From contig JADZFO010000038.1 of assembly GCA_020849855.1 (NCBI GenBank), positions 1 to 64,000 on the forward strand: a stretch of DNA of 64,000 bases. Direction: 5' to 3'. Made by a program: the position numbers and the translations under genes. The notes below the pieces were generated by a model that did no database searches, was not told the DNA's origin, and worked only from the letters and a program-made list of their open reading frames with translations. The DNA comes from a bacterium (lineage in GTDB: Bacteria; 4484-113; JAFGCY01). This document shows, piece after piece, positions 8,856-16,400 of the stretch. The first letter of the stretch is position 1. Every line of letters starts with the position of its first letter.

Positions 8856-9105
8856 CCCGGAGGGGCCCAGCTTGCCTGGGCCCGCGGCAGAAGAGGCAGC
8901 TCGATGCTGGCCTTGCCGAGGTCCTTTGACTTTCTCGCACAAGCCCTTGAATGCAGCAATTCTGTCCCGACCATTTGAGGAAAGAATCTTGCACCGGCAG
9001 CAAGGATAGTCCTTTGTCGTATCCGCCAGATGACGACGCTCGGCCTTGATGCGGTGTAGAGATTTCAGCGGCGCCGCGGGCCCAGGCAAGCTGGGCCCCT
9101 CCGGG
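8856..9105. repeat. 250-bp element bounded by perfect 33-bp inverted repeats
   Basis: Bases 8856-8888 and 9073-9105 are exact reverse complements. Each arm contains its own palindrome, GGGCCCAG/CTGGGCCC. The 184-base interior has no convincing gene and no transposase. The structure fits a non-autonomous element built from an inverted pair of REP-like palindromes (inference). It is flanked on both sides by heptamer arrays. Confidence 0.85.
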
Positions 9106-9143
9106 CATACGGAGCGCTGTCTTGAATCCGGTAGCAGTTGCGA

Positions 9144-9213
9144 TCTTGAGTCTTGTGCCTTGAGCCTTGTGCCTTGTGCCTTGAGCCTTGTGCCTTGAGC
9201 CTTGAGCCTTTAG
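9144..9213. repeat. Heptamer array, unit CCTTGWG
   Basis: Ten contiguous units alternating CCTTGAG and CCTTGTG. The same unit recurs as inverted arrays at 30841-30868 and 31361-31395. A palindrome (about 9222-9243, ending in CACTAC) follows immediately. Confidence 0.9.
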
Positions 9214-9321
9214 CATTCGAAGGCGCACGCCGTGCGTCACTACATCGCCTGCTGCCATGGTGCTACACTCCCCGTGGAAGGCACACTTCTGCGCGCGGGA
9301 TGCGCGCCCACGGGTGACACG

Positions 9322-9567
9322 ATGCTGAGTGTGGTCTGGATTGAGCTGCAGCCTCCCGCGCAGTGGGACGCAGCCGCAAGCATGATGCTGATGCTGGTCT
9401 TTGTCGGCTTCTTCATCGCCGACCACGCCTTCCGCGCGCTGTCCGCCGACCTGGGCTACATCAAGGCGCAGCCCCTGGGTTATTCACTGCCCCTGGCGCT
9501 GCTCTTTGGTGGCATCGGCCTGATGATCGCCGCGGGCTATCTCTTTGTGAAGTGGGCTTCGCTCTAG
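9322..9567 (+). CDS. Small two-helix membrane protein
   Basis: An 81-residue protein with two hydrophobic helices (about 20-38 and 57-76) separated by a short polar loop holding ADHAFRALSADLGYIKAQ. I do not recognise the family. The ATG at 9322 is my choice because it begins just before the first helix. A GTG at 9274, in the same frame and four bases after a TACACT -10 box, is an alternative that adds 16 residues. It is preceded by the repeat-rich region and followed by about 290 bases without a gene. Confidence 0.45.
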   Translation: MLSVVWIELQPPAQWDAAASMMLMLVFVGFFIADHAFRALSADLGYIKAQPLGYSLPLALLFGGIGLMIAAGYLFVKWASL

Positions 9568-9858
9568 AAGTAGAGGATAGAGCGGCGGTGCTTGTGCTTG
9601 TGTTACTCCGTCAGTAGCTGCAGCGTAGATTCTCTCAGTCCAGCAAGTATTCCGGTACATGCAGTATTCGCTTTCCTGACGAATGCGTTCTGGCGCTGGC
9701 TGCTCAGGTGTATTCGTTCTGGCGTCTGCGGCGGGCGGCGCGAGAGGCGCCCAGCCCGCGCAGATCCCCAGAGGGGCATAACCCCTGTCTCCCAAACCCT
9801 TGGAGGTGCAAGAAGGCAATGTTGGCAGGGCTCCTGGCCCCGGCTGCGACAGGCCTTC
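9568..9858. other. Gene-free spacer
   Basis: I see no supportable gene. The stretch contains a short direct repeat of TTCTGGCG (twice, about 35 bases apart) and one small palindrome, AGGGGCATAACCCCT, near 9773. It separates two converging small membrane-protein genes. Confidence 0.5.
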
Positions 9859-10113
9859 CTAACGCCAGTGCATCACGCCGTTGGCGCTGACACGCGGGCC
9901 AGGCCAGAACATCCGCGCATTGCGGCTGGCCGGGCGCCCTGGTGAGGGGCTGAGCAGGGCAATAACCCCGCTCAGCCCCATCAGGAAGAGGAAGGCATTG
10001 GTGGAAGCATGGTTAGTTGTGCCGTCGGCATTCAGCGCCGTACCAAGCATCCAGCAGAGCCAGACGCCCAGCAGCAGCACCAGATACCTCAGACGAGAGC
10101 GCAACCTGCGCAT
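9859..10113 (-). CDS. Small membrane protein, possible partner of the XRE repressor
   Basis: An 84-residue protein with two hydrophobic helices (about 9-28 and 40-57) and basic ends. I do not recognise it. The ATG at 10113 has GAGGG six bases upstream; the frame extends further upstream but that part is low-complexity. It lies 206 bases downstream of a small XRE repressor on the same strand, an arrangement often seen for repressor plus small membrane protein pairs (inference). Confidence 0.45.
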   Translation of the reverse strand: MRRLRSRLRYLVLLLGVWLCWMLGTALNADGTTNHASTNAFLFLMGLSGVIALLSPSPGRPASRNARMFWPGPRVSANGVMHWR

Positions 10114-10319
10114 ATCCAACCCTCGACAGGTCCCCGCTTCAGCGGACGGACCGGATTCCTCCCACTTCGCCATTCCTCCTCCCCCTGCCGGGAGACCGCG
10201 GGACGAATCCGGGGCGCTGCACGCTCGACAGCGCCCCGGTCTCAACCCTCGCGAGCTCACCCATGCAAGCTGCATCATTTGCGGCCGCGGCCGCCAGGTT
10301 GACCCGGGCCAGCAGGGCC

Positions 10320-10535
10320 TCAGCCCGGCTGCTCCGTCTCCGCCAGCTCAAACAACTGCTCCACGCTCAGCCCGAAAATCCGGGCCAGCCTCAGCGCCAA
10401 TGTCACCGACGGCTCAGCCTTCCCACGCTCAATGGCGTGGATGGCCTGCCGGCTTACCCCTGCCGCCCTGGCCAGCTCTTCCTGTGACAGGTCGAGCCTC
10501 GCGCGGTGCATCCGCACCGTGTTATTCAGCTTCAT
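10320..10535 (-). CDS. Small XRE-family helix-turn-helix regulator
   Basis: A 71-residue protein that is almost entirely one Cro/CI-type HTH: RLDLSQEELARAAGVSRQAI is followed by the recognition helix and the typical closing segment LARIFGLSVEQLFEL. Such proteins bind short palindromes as dimers. The ATG at 10535 has AGGGG upstream. The leader contains a near-perfect 29-base palindrome between the promoter (TTGACA-17-TATAGT at 10597-10625) and the gene, so negative autoregulation is very likely. Downstream on the same strand is a small membrane protein. Confidence 0.85.
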   Translation of the reverse strand: MKLNNTVRMHRARLDLSQEELARAAGVSRQAIHAIERGKAEPSVTLALRLARIFGLSVEQLFELAETEQPG

Positions 10536-10550
10536 CAGGCCCCTGTAAAG

Positions 10551-10579
10551 CATCTGTGTAAAGCAAGCTTTACCAGATG
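10551..10579. promoter_or_regulatory. Palindromic operator of the XRE gene
   Basis: CATCTG (10551-10556) and CAGATG (10574-10579) enclose GTAAAGC (10558-10564) and GCTTTAC (10567-10573), giving a nearly perfect 29-base palindrome. Another TGTAAAGCA half-site precedes it. It lies about 10 to 40 bases into the expected transcript of the XRE gene, where a bound repressor would block transcription. Confidence 0.7.
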
Positions 10580-10596
10580 AAGCGTTGACACGACGA

Positions 10597-10625
10597 ACTA
10601 TAAGCCTAACGCGACAGAATGTCAA
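10597..10625 (-). promoter_or_regulatory. Sigma-70-type promoter for the XRE gene
   Basis: On the minus strand TTGACA (10625-10620), a 17-base spacer and TATAGT (10602-10597): five of six matches in the -10 box and a perfect -35. Transcription should start near 10590, about 55 bases before the XRE start codon. Confidence 0.8.
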
Positions 10626-10927
10626 GTATCTTGGAGTAATGTACGGCAAAGTTTACAAAATGACGTGGAGTATACGCCGCAGGCTATCCGACAGCGTCTG
10701 GTATGCGCGGGCATGCAGGCCCTGAGGCCAGTGTTGATCAGGCTGCGCCAGAGAAAGGCGAAGGACAAGCGCGCCGAGGCGGCCTGGCATGCGTCCTGGC
10801 GGCAAGCTGCAGCAGGCGGCACTCAGGACCGCGCACTGTGACTGGACAAGGCAGCGGGCACTGAATCAGCCGCCGCGAAGGGGCATGTAGAACATGTAAA
10901 CAGGCAGGTTTCGCAGGGCCGGCAGGA
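10626..10927. other. Gene-free spacer
   Basis: Between the XRE promoter and the end of the AhpD-like gene. I see no convincing gene, repeat or terminator; short plus-strand frames have no translation signals. Confidence 0.4.
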
Positions 10928-11494
10928 TCAGTCCGGCCAGGCGTAGGGCTCGTCCGCCGGATCGAGCTCGATCTCCATGAGCTGGTCCGCGAAGTTGGAG
11001 AGGACCTTGGTGGCGATGGCCAGCACAACTTCCAGGGCCTGCTGGCGGGTGTAGCCGGCTGCCAGGAAGTTCTCGAAGTCCACATCTGACACTTTGCCCC
11101 GGCCTTCATAGAGCTGCTCCGCGAAGCGGCGCAGCGCCTGCTGGCGCTCATCGGGCAGCCCGGCCCCGCTGCGCAGGGCGGCGATGAGCTGCGGATCCAG
11201 CTTCTGGCGCACAGCTGAAGCGGTGTGGGCAGCCATACAGTAATGGCAGTCATTCAGGCGCGAGATGCTGAGCATGATGGTCTGCTTCTCGGCCACACTC
11301 ATCCGGCAGCGCGCCACCTGCTGGTTCAGCGCGCTGAAGGCTTCGAAGGCCTGCGGCGACAAGGCCAGACCGCGGGCCCAGTTGGGCAGATAGCCCATCC
11401 GCGTTTTCAGACTGGCAAGTTGTTCGCGCAGCGATTCCGGGGCATTCTGCTCGTCAAGCAACTCGAATCCGCGCCGGCTGATTTCTTCCTGCAT
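10928..11494 (-). CDS. AhpD/carboxymuconolactone decarboxylase-like peroxidase protein
   Basis: A 188-residue alpha-helical protein of the AhpD-like superfamily. The redox motif is CHYCMAAH near residues 84-91: a CxxC pair with the downstream His that acts as proton relay in AhpD. It follows the family opening LPNWARGLALSPQ. Members reduce peroxides or serve as thiol adaptors. The start at 11494 has GAGGT five bases upstream. It is transcribed away from the tRNA gene and appears monocistronic. Confidence 0.85.
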   Translation of the reverse strand: MQEEISRRGFELLDEQNAPESLREQLASLKTRMGYLPNWARGLALSPQAFEAFSALNQQVARCRMSVAEKQTIMLSISRLNDCHYCMAAHTASAVRQKLDPQLIAALRSGAGLPDERQQALRRFAEQLYEGRGKVSDVDFENFLAAGYTRQQALEVVLAIATKVLSNFADQLMEIELDPADEPYAWPD

Positions 11495-11579
11495 CGCTAA
11501 CCTCTGTGTCCGCCGCTGGCGGCCATTTATGACCGCCCCCGGCCGGGCCGGTTATGTTAGACTCAGTTTCACTGTACAG

Positions 11580-11655
11580 GCGCCCGTAGCTCAGTGGATA
11601 GAGCATCAGTCTTCTAAACTGATGGTCGCAGGTTCGATCCCTGCCGGGCGCGCCA
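11580..11655 (+). tRNA. tRNA-Arg (anticodon TCT)
   Basis: A 76-base cloverleaf. Acceptor arms are GCGCCCG (11580-11586) and CGGGCGC (11645-11651), with discriminator G and an encoded CCA at 11653-11655. The D-arm has TAGCTCAGTGGATAGAGC; the anticodon stem TCAGT/ACTGA holds the loop CTTCTAA; the T-arm has GGTTCGATCC. A TAGACT -10 box lies about 17 bases upstream. Confidence 0.97.
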
Positions 11656-11777
11656 GCAGTGCTTATCCAGATACCTGCCATCCATTTCAAACTAATTCAT
11701 ACTGAACACGCTATGACTTCAGTATCAATTCGGACTTTGGGCACTGCATTAATGCTGACTTGATGTAATATAGACAA

Positions 11778-12290
11778 GTGATCACGAAAACGTCCGAGTT
11801 GGCAGTCCAAATTTTGATGTACGTGGCCTCACGGCCAAACCGTGAGATCCCCGTACCGCCCAAGCAGATTGCGGACGCCTCCAAGGCCTCGCCCAGCTAC
11901 ATCGCGAAGGTGGCATCCTCACTGGTGCGGGCGGGCATTCTGCGCGCACACCGCGGGGCGATGGGCGGCGTGACTCTGGCAGCACAGCCGGAAAAGCTGA
12001 CCTTGTTTGAGATCGTGGAAACCAGCCAGGGCCGCATACTGGCGGACTACTGCGATGGCCACTTTGAACTTGACAAGGTTTGCAACTGGCACAAGGCCAT
12101 GCATCAGCTTTACACCTCCACGGTCAGCGTCCTCAAGCGCTGGACCCTGGCCGACCTGCTGGCCAAGCCCGCCCCGGATGTGCATCAGCATGGCGACTCT
12201 TTCTGCCGCCTGGCCCGCAGTGGCTTTGACTGGCTCAAGCTGGGAGACATGATCGCGGCAGGCGAGCCCCCGCCGCGTAAGCGCCGCTAA
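11778..12290 (+). CDS. Rrf2-family transcription regulator, NsrR-like
   Basis: A 170-residue winged-helix regulator. The HTH region (about 20-65) contains IADASKASPSYIAKVASSLVRAG and the family wing AHRGAMGGVTLA. The cluster region has Cys at about 93 and 101 (DYC, KVCNWH) followed by the typical RWTLADLL helix. NsrR-type proteins carry a [4Fe-4S] cluster that senses NO using three Cys; here two are aligned and a His or later Cys may complete the set (inference). The GTG start at 11778 follows TAATAT plus six bases, so the mRNA is probably leaderless. It precedes the Rieske/cytochrome b/octahaem operon by 265 bases and is its likely regulator. Confidence 0.85.
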   Translation: MITKTSELAVQILMYVASRPNREIPVPPKQIADASKASPSYIAKVASSLVRAGILRAHRGAMGGVTLAAQPEKLTLFEIVETSQGRILADYCDGHFELDKVCNWHKAMHQLYTSTVSVLKRWTLADLLAKPAPDVHQHGDSFCRLARSGFDWLKLGDMIAAGEPPPRKRR

Positions 12291-12484
12291 AGCTGCTGCA
12301 GCTGTAAGTCCGAATCCGCATCCTGCGGCGTCTTCGCGCGCGCACAGCCTTGCGCACCAGCCCGCCATTCGGAATCAGCGCCAGGCACTCTGAACAGCAC
12401 CTCCGGAGCCCCTGCCGCCCACACGGTCGCCCGGGGTCCAGACTGCCTTCCTGCTGCAAGTAAATCGGACTTAACTGTATAAAG

Positions 12485-12497
12485 ATAACCGTTATCG
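12485..12497. promoter_or_regulatory. Palindrome upstream of the Rieske operon
   Basis: GATAACCGTTATC is a perfect 13-base palindrome about 60 bases before the Rieske start, upstream of a TACACT -10-like box near 12530. Its position suits an operator, and the adjacent Rrf2 regulator is the first candidate to bind it (inference). The rest of 12291-12555 shows no gene. Confidence 0.45.
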
Positions 12498-12555
12498 CAG
12501 CTAACAGATAAGCATTGTCTGATTCGTGCTACACTCCGCTCGGGAGGACAGACAA

Positions 12556-13095
12556 ATGCACAAGTCTGATTTCGACCCTGAAGAATCTGCGCCCGGCGGG
12601 CTGACCCGGCGCGGATGGATCGGCACCCTGGGCGCGCTGGCGATGACCGGCGGTCTGCTGGCCGGCTATGGCACCTTTGCCGCCTATGCCCTGCGCTTTC
12701 TCTATCCTCCGCGGCCCCAGGACAAGGTCTGGCTGCTGGTGGCTCCGGTTGCATCCTTTGCCAAGGGTGACAACCTGAGCTTCCGCACCCCCAGCGGAGC
12801 AAAGGTTGCAATCGCGCGGCAGGGAGACAGCGAGGATGTGGAGAGCTTCATCGCCCTTGGCAGCACCTGCCCGCACCTGGGCTGCCAGGTCTTCTGGGAA
12901 GGCCAGAACAATCGCTTCTTCTGCCCCTGCCACAACGGTGAGTTCGACCCCAGCGGCAAGGGGATTGGGGGCCCTCCCGGCGAAGCCGGCCAGAGCCTGC
13001 CGCGCTACCCGCTGAAGGTTGAAACGGGCCTGCTTTACATCCAGGTCCCGGCGGAAGGCCTGCCTCAGCCGCGCGCTGAGCTGGAACAGGTTTAG
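12556..13095 (+). CDS. Rieske [2Fe-2S] protein of a bc-type quinol complex
   Basis: A 179-residue membrane-anchored iron-sulfur protein. The N-terminus has a twin-arginine-like TRRGWIG followed by one hydrophobic helix (about 27-46). The cluster motifs are CPHLGC (about 106-111) and CPCHNGEF (about 125-132), the standard Cys/His ligands. It would carry electrons from quinol at cytochrome b to the periplasmic cytochrome encoded downstream. GGGAGGA precedes the ATG at 12556. It is first in a three-gene operon: the cytochrome b gene starts nine bases after its stop. Confidence 0.93.
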   Translation: MHKSDFDPEESAPGGLTRRGWIGTLGALAMTGGLLAGYGTFAAYALRFLYPPRPQDKVWLLVAPVASFAKGDNLSFRTPSGAKVAIARQGDSEDVESFIALGSTCPHLGCQVFWEGQNNRFFCPCHNGEFDPSGKGIGGPPGEAGQSLPRYPLKVETGLLYIQVPAEGLPQPRAELEQV

Positions 13096-13104
13096 GAGGC
13101 TGCC

Positions 13105-14157
13105 ATGTCTGCCCTGCGAGAGTGGTTTCGAGAACGCATCCCGGTCAGCGGCGAGCAGATCCGCGAGCTGACCAACGAGCCGGTGCCCAACCACCTGAAG
13201 CGCTGGTGGTTCTGCCTTGGCGGCACCGCGGCATATCTCTTCGTGATGCAGCTGGTCACCGGCATCCTGCTGGCCTTCTATTACCAGGCCACGCCGGAAA
13301 CGGCCTTCGCCAGCGTGCAGTACATCACCGACGAGGTCGCCTTCGGCTGGTACCTGCGCAGCCTGCACAAGTGGGGCAGCATCCTGATGGTCGCGGCCGT
13401 GGTGCTGCACCAGATGCGGGTCTACTTCACCGGGGCCTACCGGCGCCCGCGCGAGCTGAACTGGATCATCGGCATGTGCCTGCTCTTCCTGACCCTGGTG
13501 GCCGGCTTCACCGGCTACAGCCTGGTCTTTGAGCAGCTCTCCTACTGGGGCGCCACCGTCGGCTCCAACATCGCCGACTCTATCCCGCTGATCGGCGGCT
13601 TCATGAAGCAGATGCTGCTGGGCGGCGAGGTCTACAACGAGCACACGCTCAGCCGCTTCTTCATCCTGCACGGCGCGGCCATGCCGGTGCTGATCATCCT
13701 GGTCTTCGCACTGCATATCGCCATGATCCGCATGCAGGGCGTGACCGAGTTCAGCGACCCGAGTGATGAGAAGCCGGGCAAGCCCAGGACCTTCAACTTC
13801 TTCCCGGACCACCTGCTGACCGAGATCCTCATCGGCACCGTGCTGATGATCCTGCTCAGCAGCCTGGCCACCATCTTCCCGGCCACGATGGGCGAAGCCG
13901 CCAACCCCCTGGTCACCCCCGAGGTGATCAAGCCGGAGTGGTACTTCTACGTGGTCTTCCGCTGGCTCAAGCTCTTCCCGGCCGCCATCGCCCTGCTGAC
14001 GACCGGCCTGGTGGTCTTCACCATGTTTGCCTGGCCCTGGATTGACGGCGCGATCCGCAGGCGCCGCCCGGGCAGCGAAGCCAGCGTCTACATCGGCATC
14101 TGCGGCGTTATCGCCATCATCGGCCTGACCGTCTGGGAGGCCCTGGTCAAGCACTAA
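13105..14157 (+). CDS. Cytochrome b of a bc-type quinol complex
   Basis: A 350-residue integral membrane protein combining the N-terminal cytochrome b6-like part and a subunit IV-like C-terminal part. Haem-binding histidines lie in SLHKWGS, VVLHQMRV and RFFILHG/ALHIAMI; the quinone-site motif is PEWYFYVVFRWLKLFP. About eight membrane helices are visible. With the Rieske protein it forms the quinol-oxidising core. AGGAGG precedes the start. A GC hairpin (14161-14181) separates it from the octahaem gene and may tune expression of the latter. Confidence 0.93.
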   Translation: MSALREWFRERIPVSGEQIRELTNEPVPNHLKRWWFCLGGTAAYLFVMQLVTGILLAFYYQATPETAFASVQYITDEVAFGWYLRSLHKWGSILMVAAVVLHQMRVYFTGAYRRPRELNWIIGMCLLFLTLVAGFTGYSLVFEQLSYWGATVGSNIADSIPLIGGFMKQMLLGGEVYNEHTLSRFFILHGAAMPVLIILVFALHIAMIRMQGVTEFSDPSDEKPGKPRTFNFFPDHLLTEILIGTVLMILLSSLATIFPATMGEAANPLVTPEVIKPEWYFYVVFRWLKLFPAAIALLTTGLVVFTMFAWPWIDGAIRRRRPGSEASVYIGICGVIAIIGLTVWEALVKH

Positions 14158-14160
14158 AGC

Positions 14161-14181
14161 TGCCGCCGGGGGACGGCGGCT
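14161..14181 (+). other. Intergenic hairpin in the operon
   Basis: GCCGCC and GGCGGC pair around a short G-rich loop, just before the GGAGGT ribosome site of the octahaem gene. There is no U-run, so it is not a terminator; it may protect the mRNA or modulate translation. Confidence 0.45.
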
Positions 14182-14192
14182 GGAGGTATGCA

Positions 14193-15833
14193 ATGTCGCT
14201 CAACACCAAACAGTGGATCATCGCCGCCATGGGACTGCTGTTCCTGGTTTCGCTGGTCCTCGTGCAGTGGATGGAAGTCACGCGCAAGCAGGAGGAGACC
14301 GGGGTGCGCGCGGCGCATATCAGTGTGCCGGCCAGCTCATCGAAGTGTGTGAAGTGCCACATGGAGGAAACTCCCGGCATCATCGAGCACTGGAAGGGCA
14401 GCGGCCACGCCGAGAAGGGCGTGGGCTGCGTGGACTGCCACCGGGCCAAGGAAGGCGAGGCGGATGCCTACATGCATGAAGGCGCGCTGATCGCGGCGGT
14501 GGTCACGCCCCTGGACTGCTCGCAGTGCCACCCCAAAGAGGCGCAGCAGTTCCAGGCCAGCCATCACTCGGAGGCCGGCAACATCCTGGCCTCGCTGGAC
14601 AACCTGCTGGCCGAGACCGTCGAGGGCCACCGCGGCAGCTTCAACCCCCACGGCCCGACGCCGGGAATGCTGGAGATCAAGGAAGTCAACGGCATGGCCT
14701 CCGCCTCGCTGGGCTGCAAGCAGTGCCACGGGGCCAAGGTGGGCATCCTGACCACCGACGGCGGCAGCATCACGGTGGATGACCTTAAGCCCGACGCCAA
14801 TGGCATGCCGACGGACACGAGCCTGCTGGCGAAGATCAAGAAGAACGACAAGGGCCGCCCGATGCTGGACCCCGGCACCTGGCCCAATACCGGCATCGGC
14901 CGCCTGAACCTTGACGGCTCCAAGGGCTCCTGCACAGCCTGCCACAGCCGCCACGACTTCAGCCCGCGCCGCGCGCGCCAGCCGGAGAACTGCGGCAAGT
15001 GCCACATGGGCCCTGACCACCCGCAGATTGAGATCTATAACGAGTCCAAGCACGGCATCGCCTACCGCGACCAGAAGGACGAGATGAACCTCGACGCCAA
15101 GCACTGGGTGCTGGGCAAGGACTACACCGCCGCGCCGACCTGCGCCTCCTGTCACATGAGCGGCAATATCCGCAACGGCGGCGAGATCACCCACGACCCC
15201 GGCGAGCGCATCTCCTGGACCAACCGCCCGCCGATCTCCAAGCTGCTGGACACGGACAAGGACCACAAGCTGGTCACAGAGAAGGACCCGGCCAAGCGCG
15301 CGGGCATGATCGAGGATTCCTGGCAGAAGAAGCGCCAGCGCATGCAGATGGCCTGCGCCTCCTGCCACACTAGCGACTACATCAACAGCTTCTATAAGCA
15401 GTATGACGACCTGGTGATCCTCTACAACGAGAAGTACGGCAAGCCGGGCCAGGCGATCATGGACGTGCTGCACGAGCAGGGCCTGCTGAGCAAGCCGGAC
15501 TTCGACGAGCCCGCCGAGTGGGAGTGGTACCTGATCTGGCACCACCAGGGCCGCCGCGCGCGCCACGGCGCCAGCATGATGGGCCCGGACTATACGCACT
15601 GGCACGGCATGTTCGAGGTCGCCGAGGCCTGGTACCAGAAGTTCATCCCCGAGGTGCGCCACGTGATCGAAGAAGCCCGCGCCGCCGGCAAGACGGCCGA
15701 GGCCGAGGCCTGCAGCAAGGTGGTCGAAGAGATCATGAGCCGCCCGGAGAACGCCTGGGAGAAGGGCGGCGACGCTGCGGCAAGCGCCGAGATCGAGAAG
15801 GCCATGGCCGAGCGCTACGGCAAGGATAAGTAG
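14193..15833 (+). CDS. Membrane-anchored octahaem cytochrome c, HAO-like
   Basis: A 546-residue protein with one N-terminal membrane helix (about 8-27) and eight CxxCH motifs: CVKCH, CVDCH, CSQCH, CKQCH, CTACH, CGKCH, CASCH and CASCH, at about residues 52, 79, 109, 177, 247, 267, 317 and 388. Number, spacing and the C-terminal HGASMMGPDYTHWHG match the hydroxylamine oxidoreductase family, which interconverts hydroxylamine, hydrazine, NO or nitrite. A Tyr at residue 467 lies where a catalytic crosslinking Tyr would be expected, so oxidative chemistry is possible; direction is not settled by sequence. It is last in the Rieske/cytochrome b operon, so electrons probably pass between it and quinone. 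A terminator follows. Confidence 0.85.
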   Translation: MSLNTKQWIIAAMGLLFLVSLVLVQWMEVTRKQEETGVRAAHISVPASSSKCVKCHMEETPGIIEHWKGSGHAEKGVGCVDCHRAKEGEADAYMHEGALIAAVVTPLDCSQCHPKEAQQFQASHHSEAGNILASLDNLLAETVEGHRGSFNPHGPTPGMLEIKEVNGMASASLGCKQCHGAKVGILTTDGGSITVDDLKPDANGMPTDTSLLAKIKKNDKGRPMLDPGTWPNTGIGRLNLDGSKGSCTACHSRHDFSPRRARQPENCGKCHMGPDHPQIEIYNESKHGIAYRDQKDEMNLDAKHWVLGKDYTAAPTCASCHMSGNIRNGGEITHDPGERISWTNRPPISKLLDTDKDHKLVTEKDPAKRAGMIEDSWQKKRQRMQMACASCHTSDYINSFYKQYDDLVILYNEKYGKPGQAIMDVLHEQGLLSKPDFDEPAEWEWYLIWHHQGRRARHGASMMGPDYTHWHGMFEVAEAWYQKFIPEVRHVIEEARAAGKTAEAEACSKVVEEIMSRPENAWEKGGDAAASAEIEKAMAERYGKDK

Positions 15834-15854
15834 CGCCGGCCAGTGCCGCAGTAG

Positions 15855-15874
15855 CGCCGGCCCCCGTGCCGGCG
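15855..15874. repeat. GC-rich palindrome pair after the octahaem gene
   Basis: CGCCGGC (15855-15861) and GCCGGCG (15868-15874) form a hairpin. A weaker related one overlaps the preceding stop codon (from 15832). It belongs to the scattered palindromes preceded by GTAG or followed by CTAC. Confidence 0.6.
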
Positions 15875-15903
15875 GACTGCGTGCAACAATTAGCGATCCT
15901 TAA

Positions 15904-15931
15904 GGGCCGGGGCCAGTCCCCGGCCCTCTTT
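15904..15931 (+). terminator. Intrinsic terminator of the Rieske operon
   Basis: GGGCCGGGG (15904-15912), a five-base loop, CCCCGGCCC (15918-15926), then TCTTT: a strong rho-independent terminator 70 bases after the octahaem gene. Confidence 0.85.
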
Positions 15932-16055
15932 GCAGGGTGCAGAGCTTGCCGGCATGGATAGCCAGGAAAGATCCGGCGTTTGGAATGCAGGCAGGATGCC
16001 CGCGCTCCGGTTCTATCCGCCGCCTTCTGCATTCAGCCTATTGCCTTGTCGTCGC

Positions 16056-16207
16056 GCGCACGCAGTGCGCCACTACTATGTTCCTCTGCCTCGCCGTCAG
16101 GCGCACGCATTGCGCTGCAGGTCCGCTGCCCGAAATCGCCACCGCGGGCGCGCTCCACGCGCCCCTACTCTGCCATTAGCCATTTGCCATTAGCCATTAG
16201 CCATTAG
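16056..16207. repeat. Three palindromes and a CCATTAG heptamer array
   Basis: Palindromes at 16056-16070 (GCGCAC/GTGCGC), 16101-16115 (GCGCA/TGCGC) and 16146-16164 (GGGCGCG/CGCGCCC) are followed by five seven-base units, four CCATTAG and one CCATTTG, at 16173-16207. Two of the palindromes end in a CACTAC or CCCTAC. No gene is supportable between the terminator at 15931 and the XRE-TPR gene at 16401. Confidence 0.8.
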
Positions 16208-16400
16208 CCGTGGCTCCATGTCCCCCAATGTCCATATACGCGCGCGGCCAGAGGCGCTATCCTCCCCGCGCCGCGATGGTGGCTGCGGCAGCGGCGGGGC
16301 CTGCAGTCCCCGCTGCTTCCGCCACCATCGCGCCGGGATTGCCATTTCACATTTCACAGCGGTGCTTGTGCGTCCGCCGGGGGTTCTATACTTCCAGCGG

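Noticed and set aside
8856..9105. A complete insertion sequence
   Set aside because: The inverted repeats are perfect, but the 184-base interior encodes no transposase, and I see no clear target-site duplication.
8491..9426. A 311-codon minus-strand frame through the repeats after the ATL gene
   Set aside because: It reads the heptamer arrays as TSDLRPP-type repeats; it covers two arrays and both inverted repeat arms and has no start signal.
11454..11690. A 78-codon minus-strand frame across the tRNA gene
   Set aside because: It is antisense to a perfect tRNA-Arg cloverleaf and has no translation signals.
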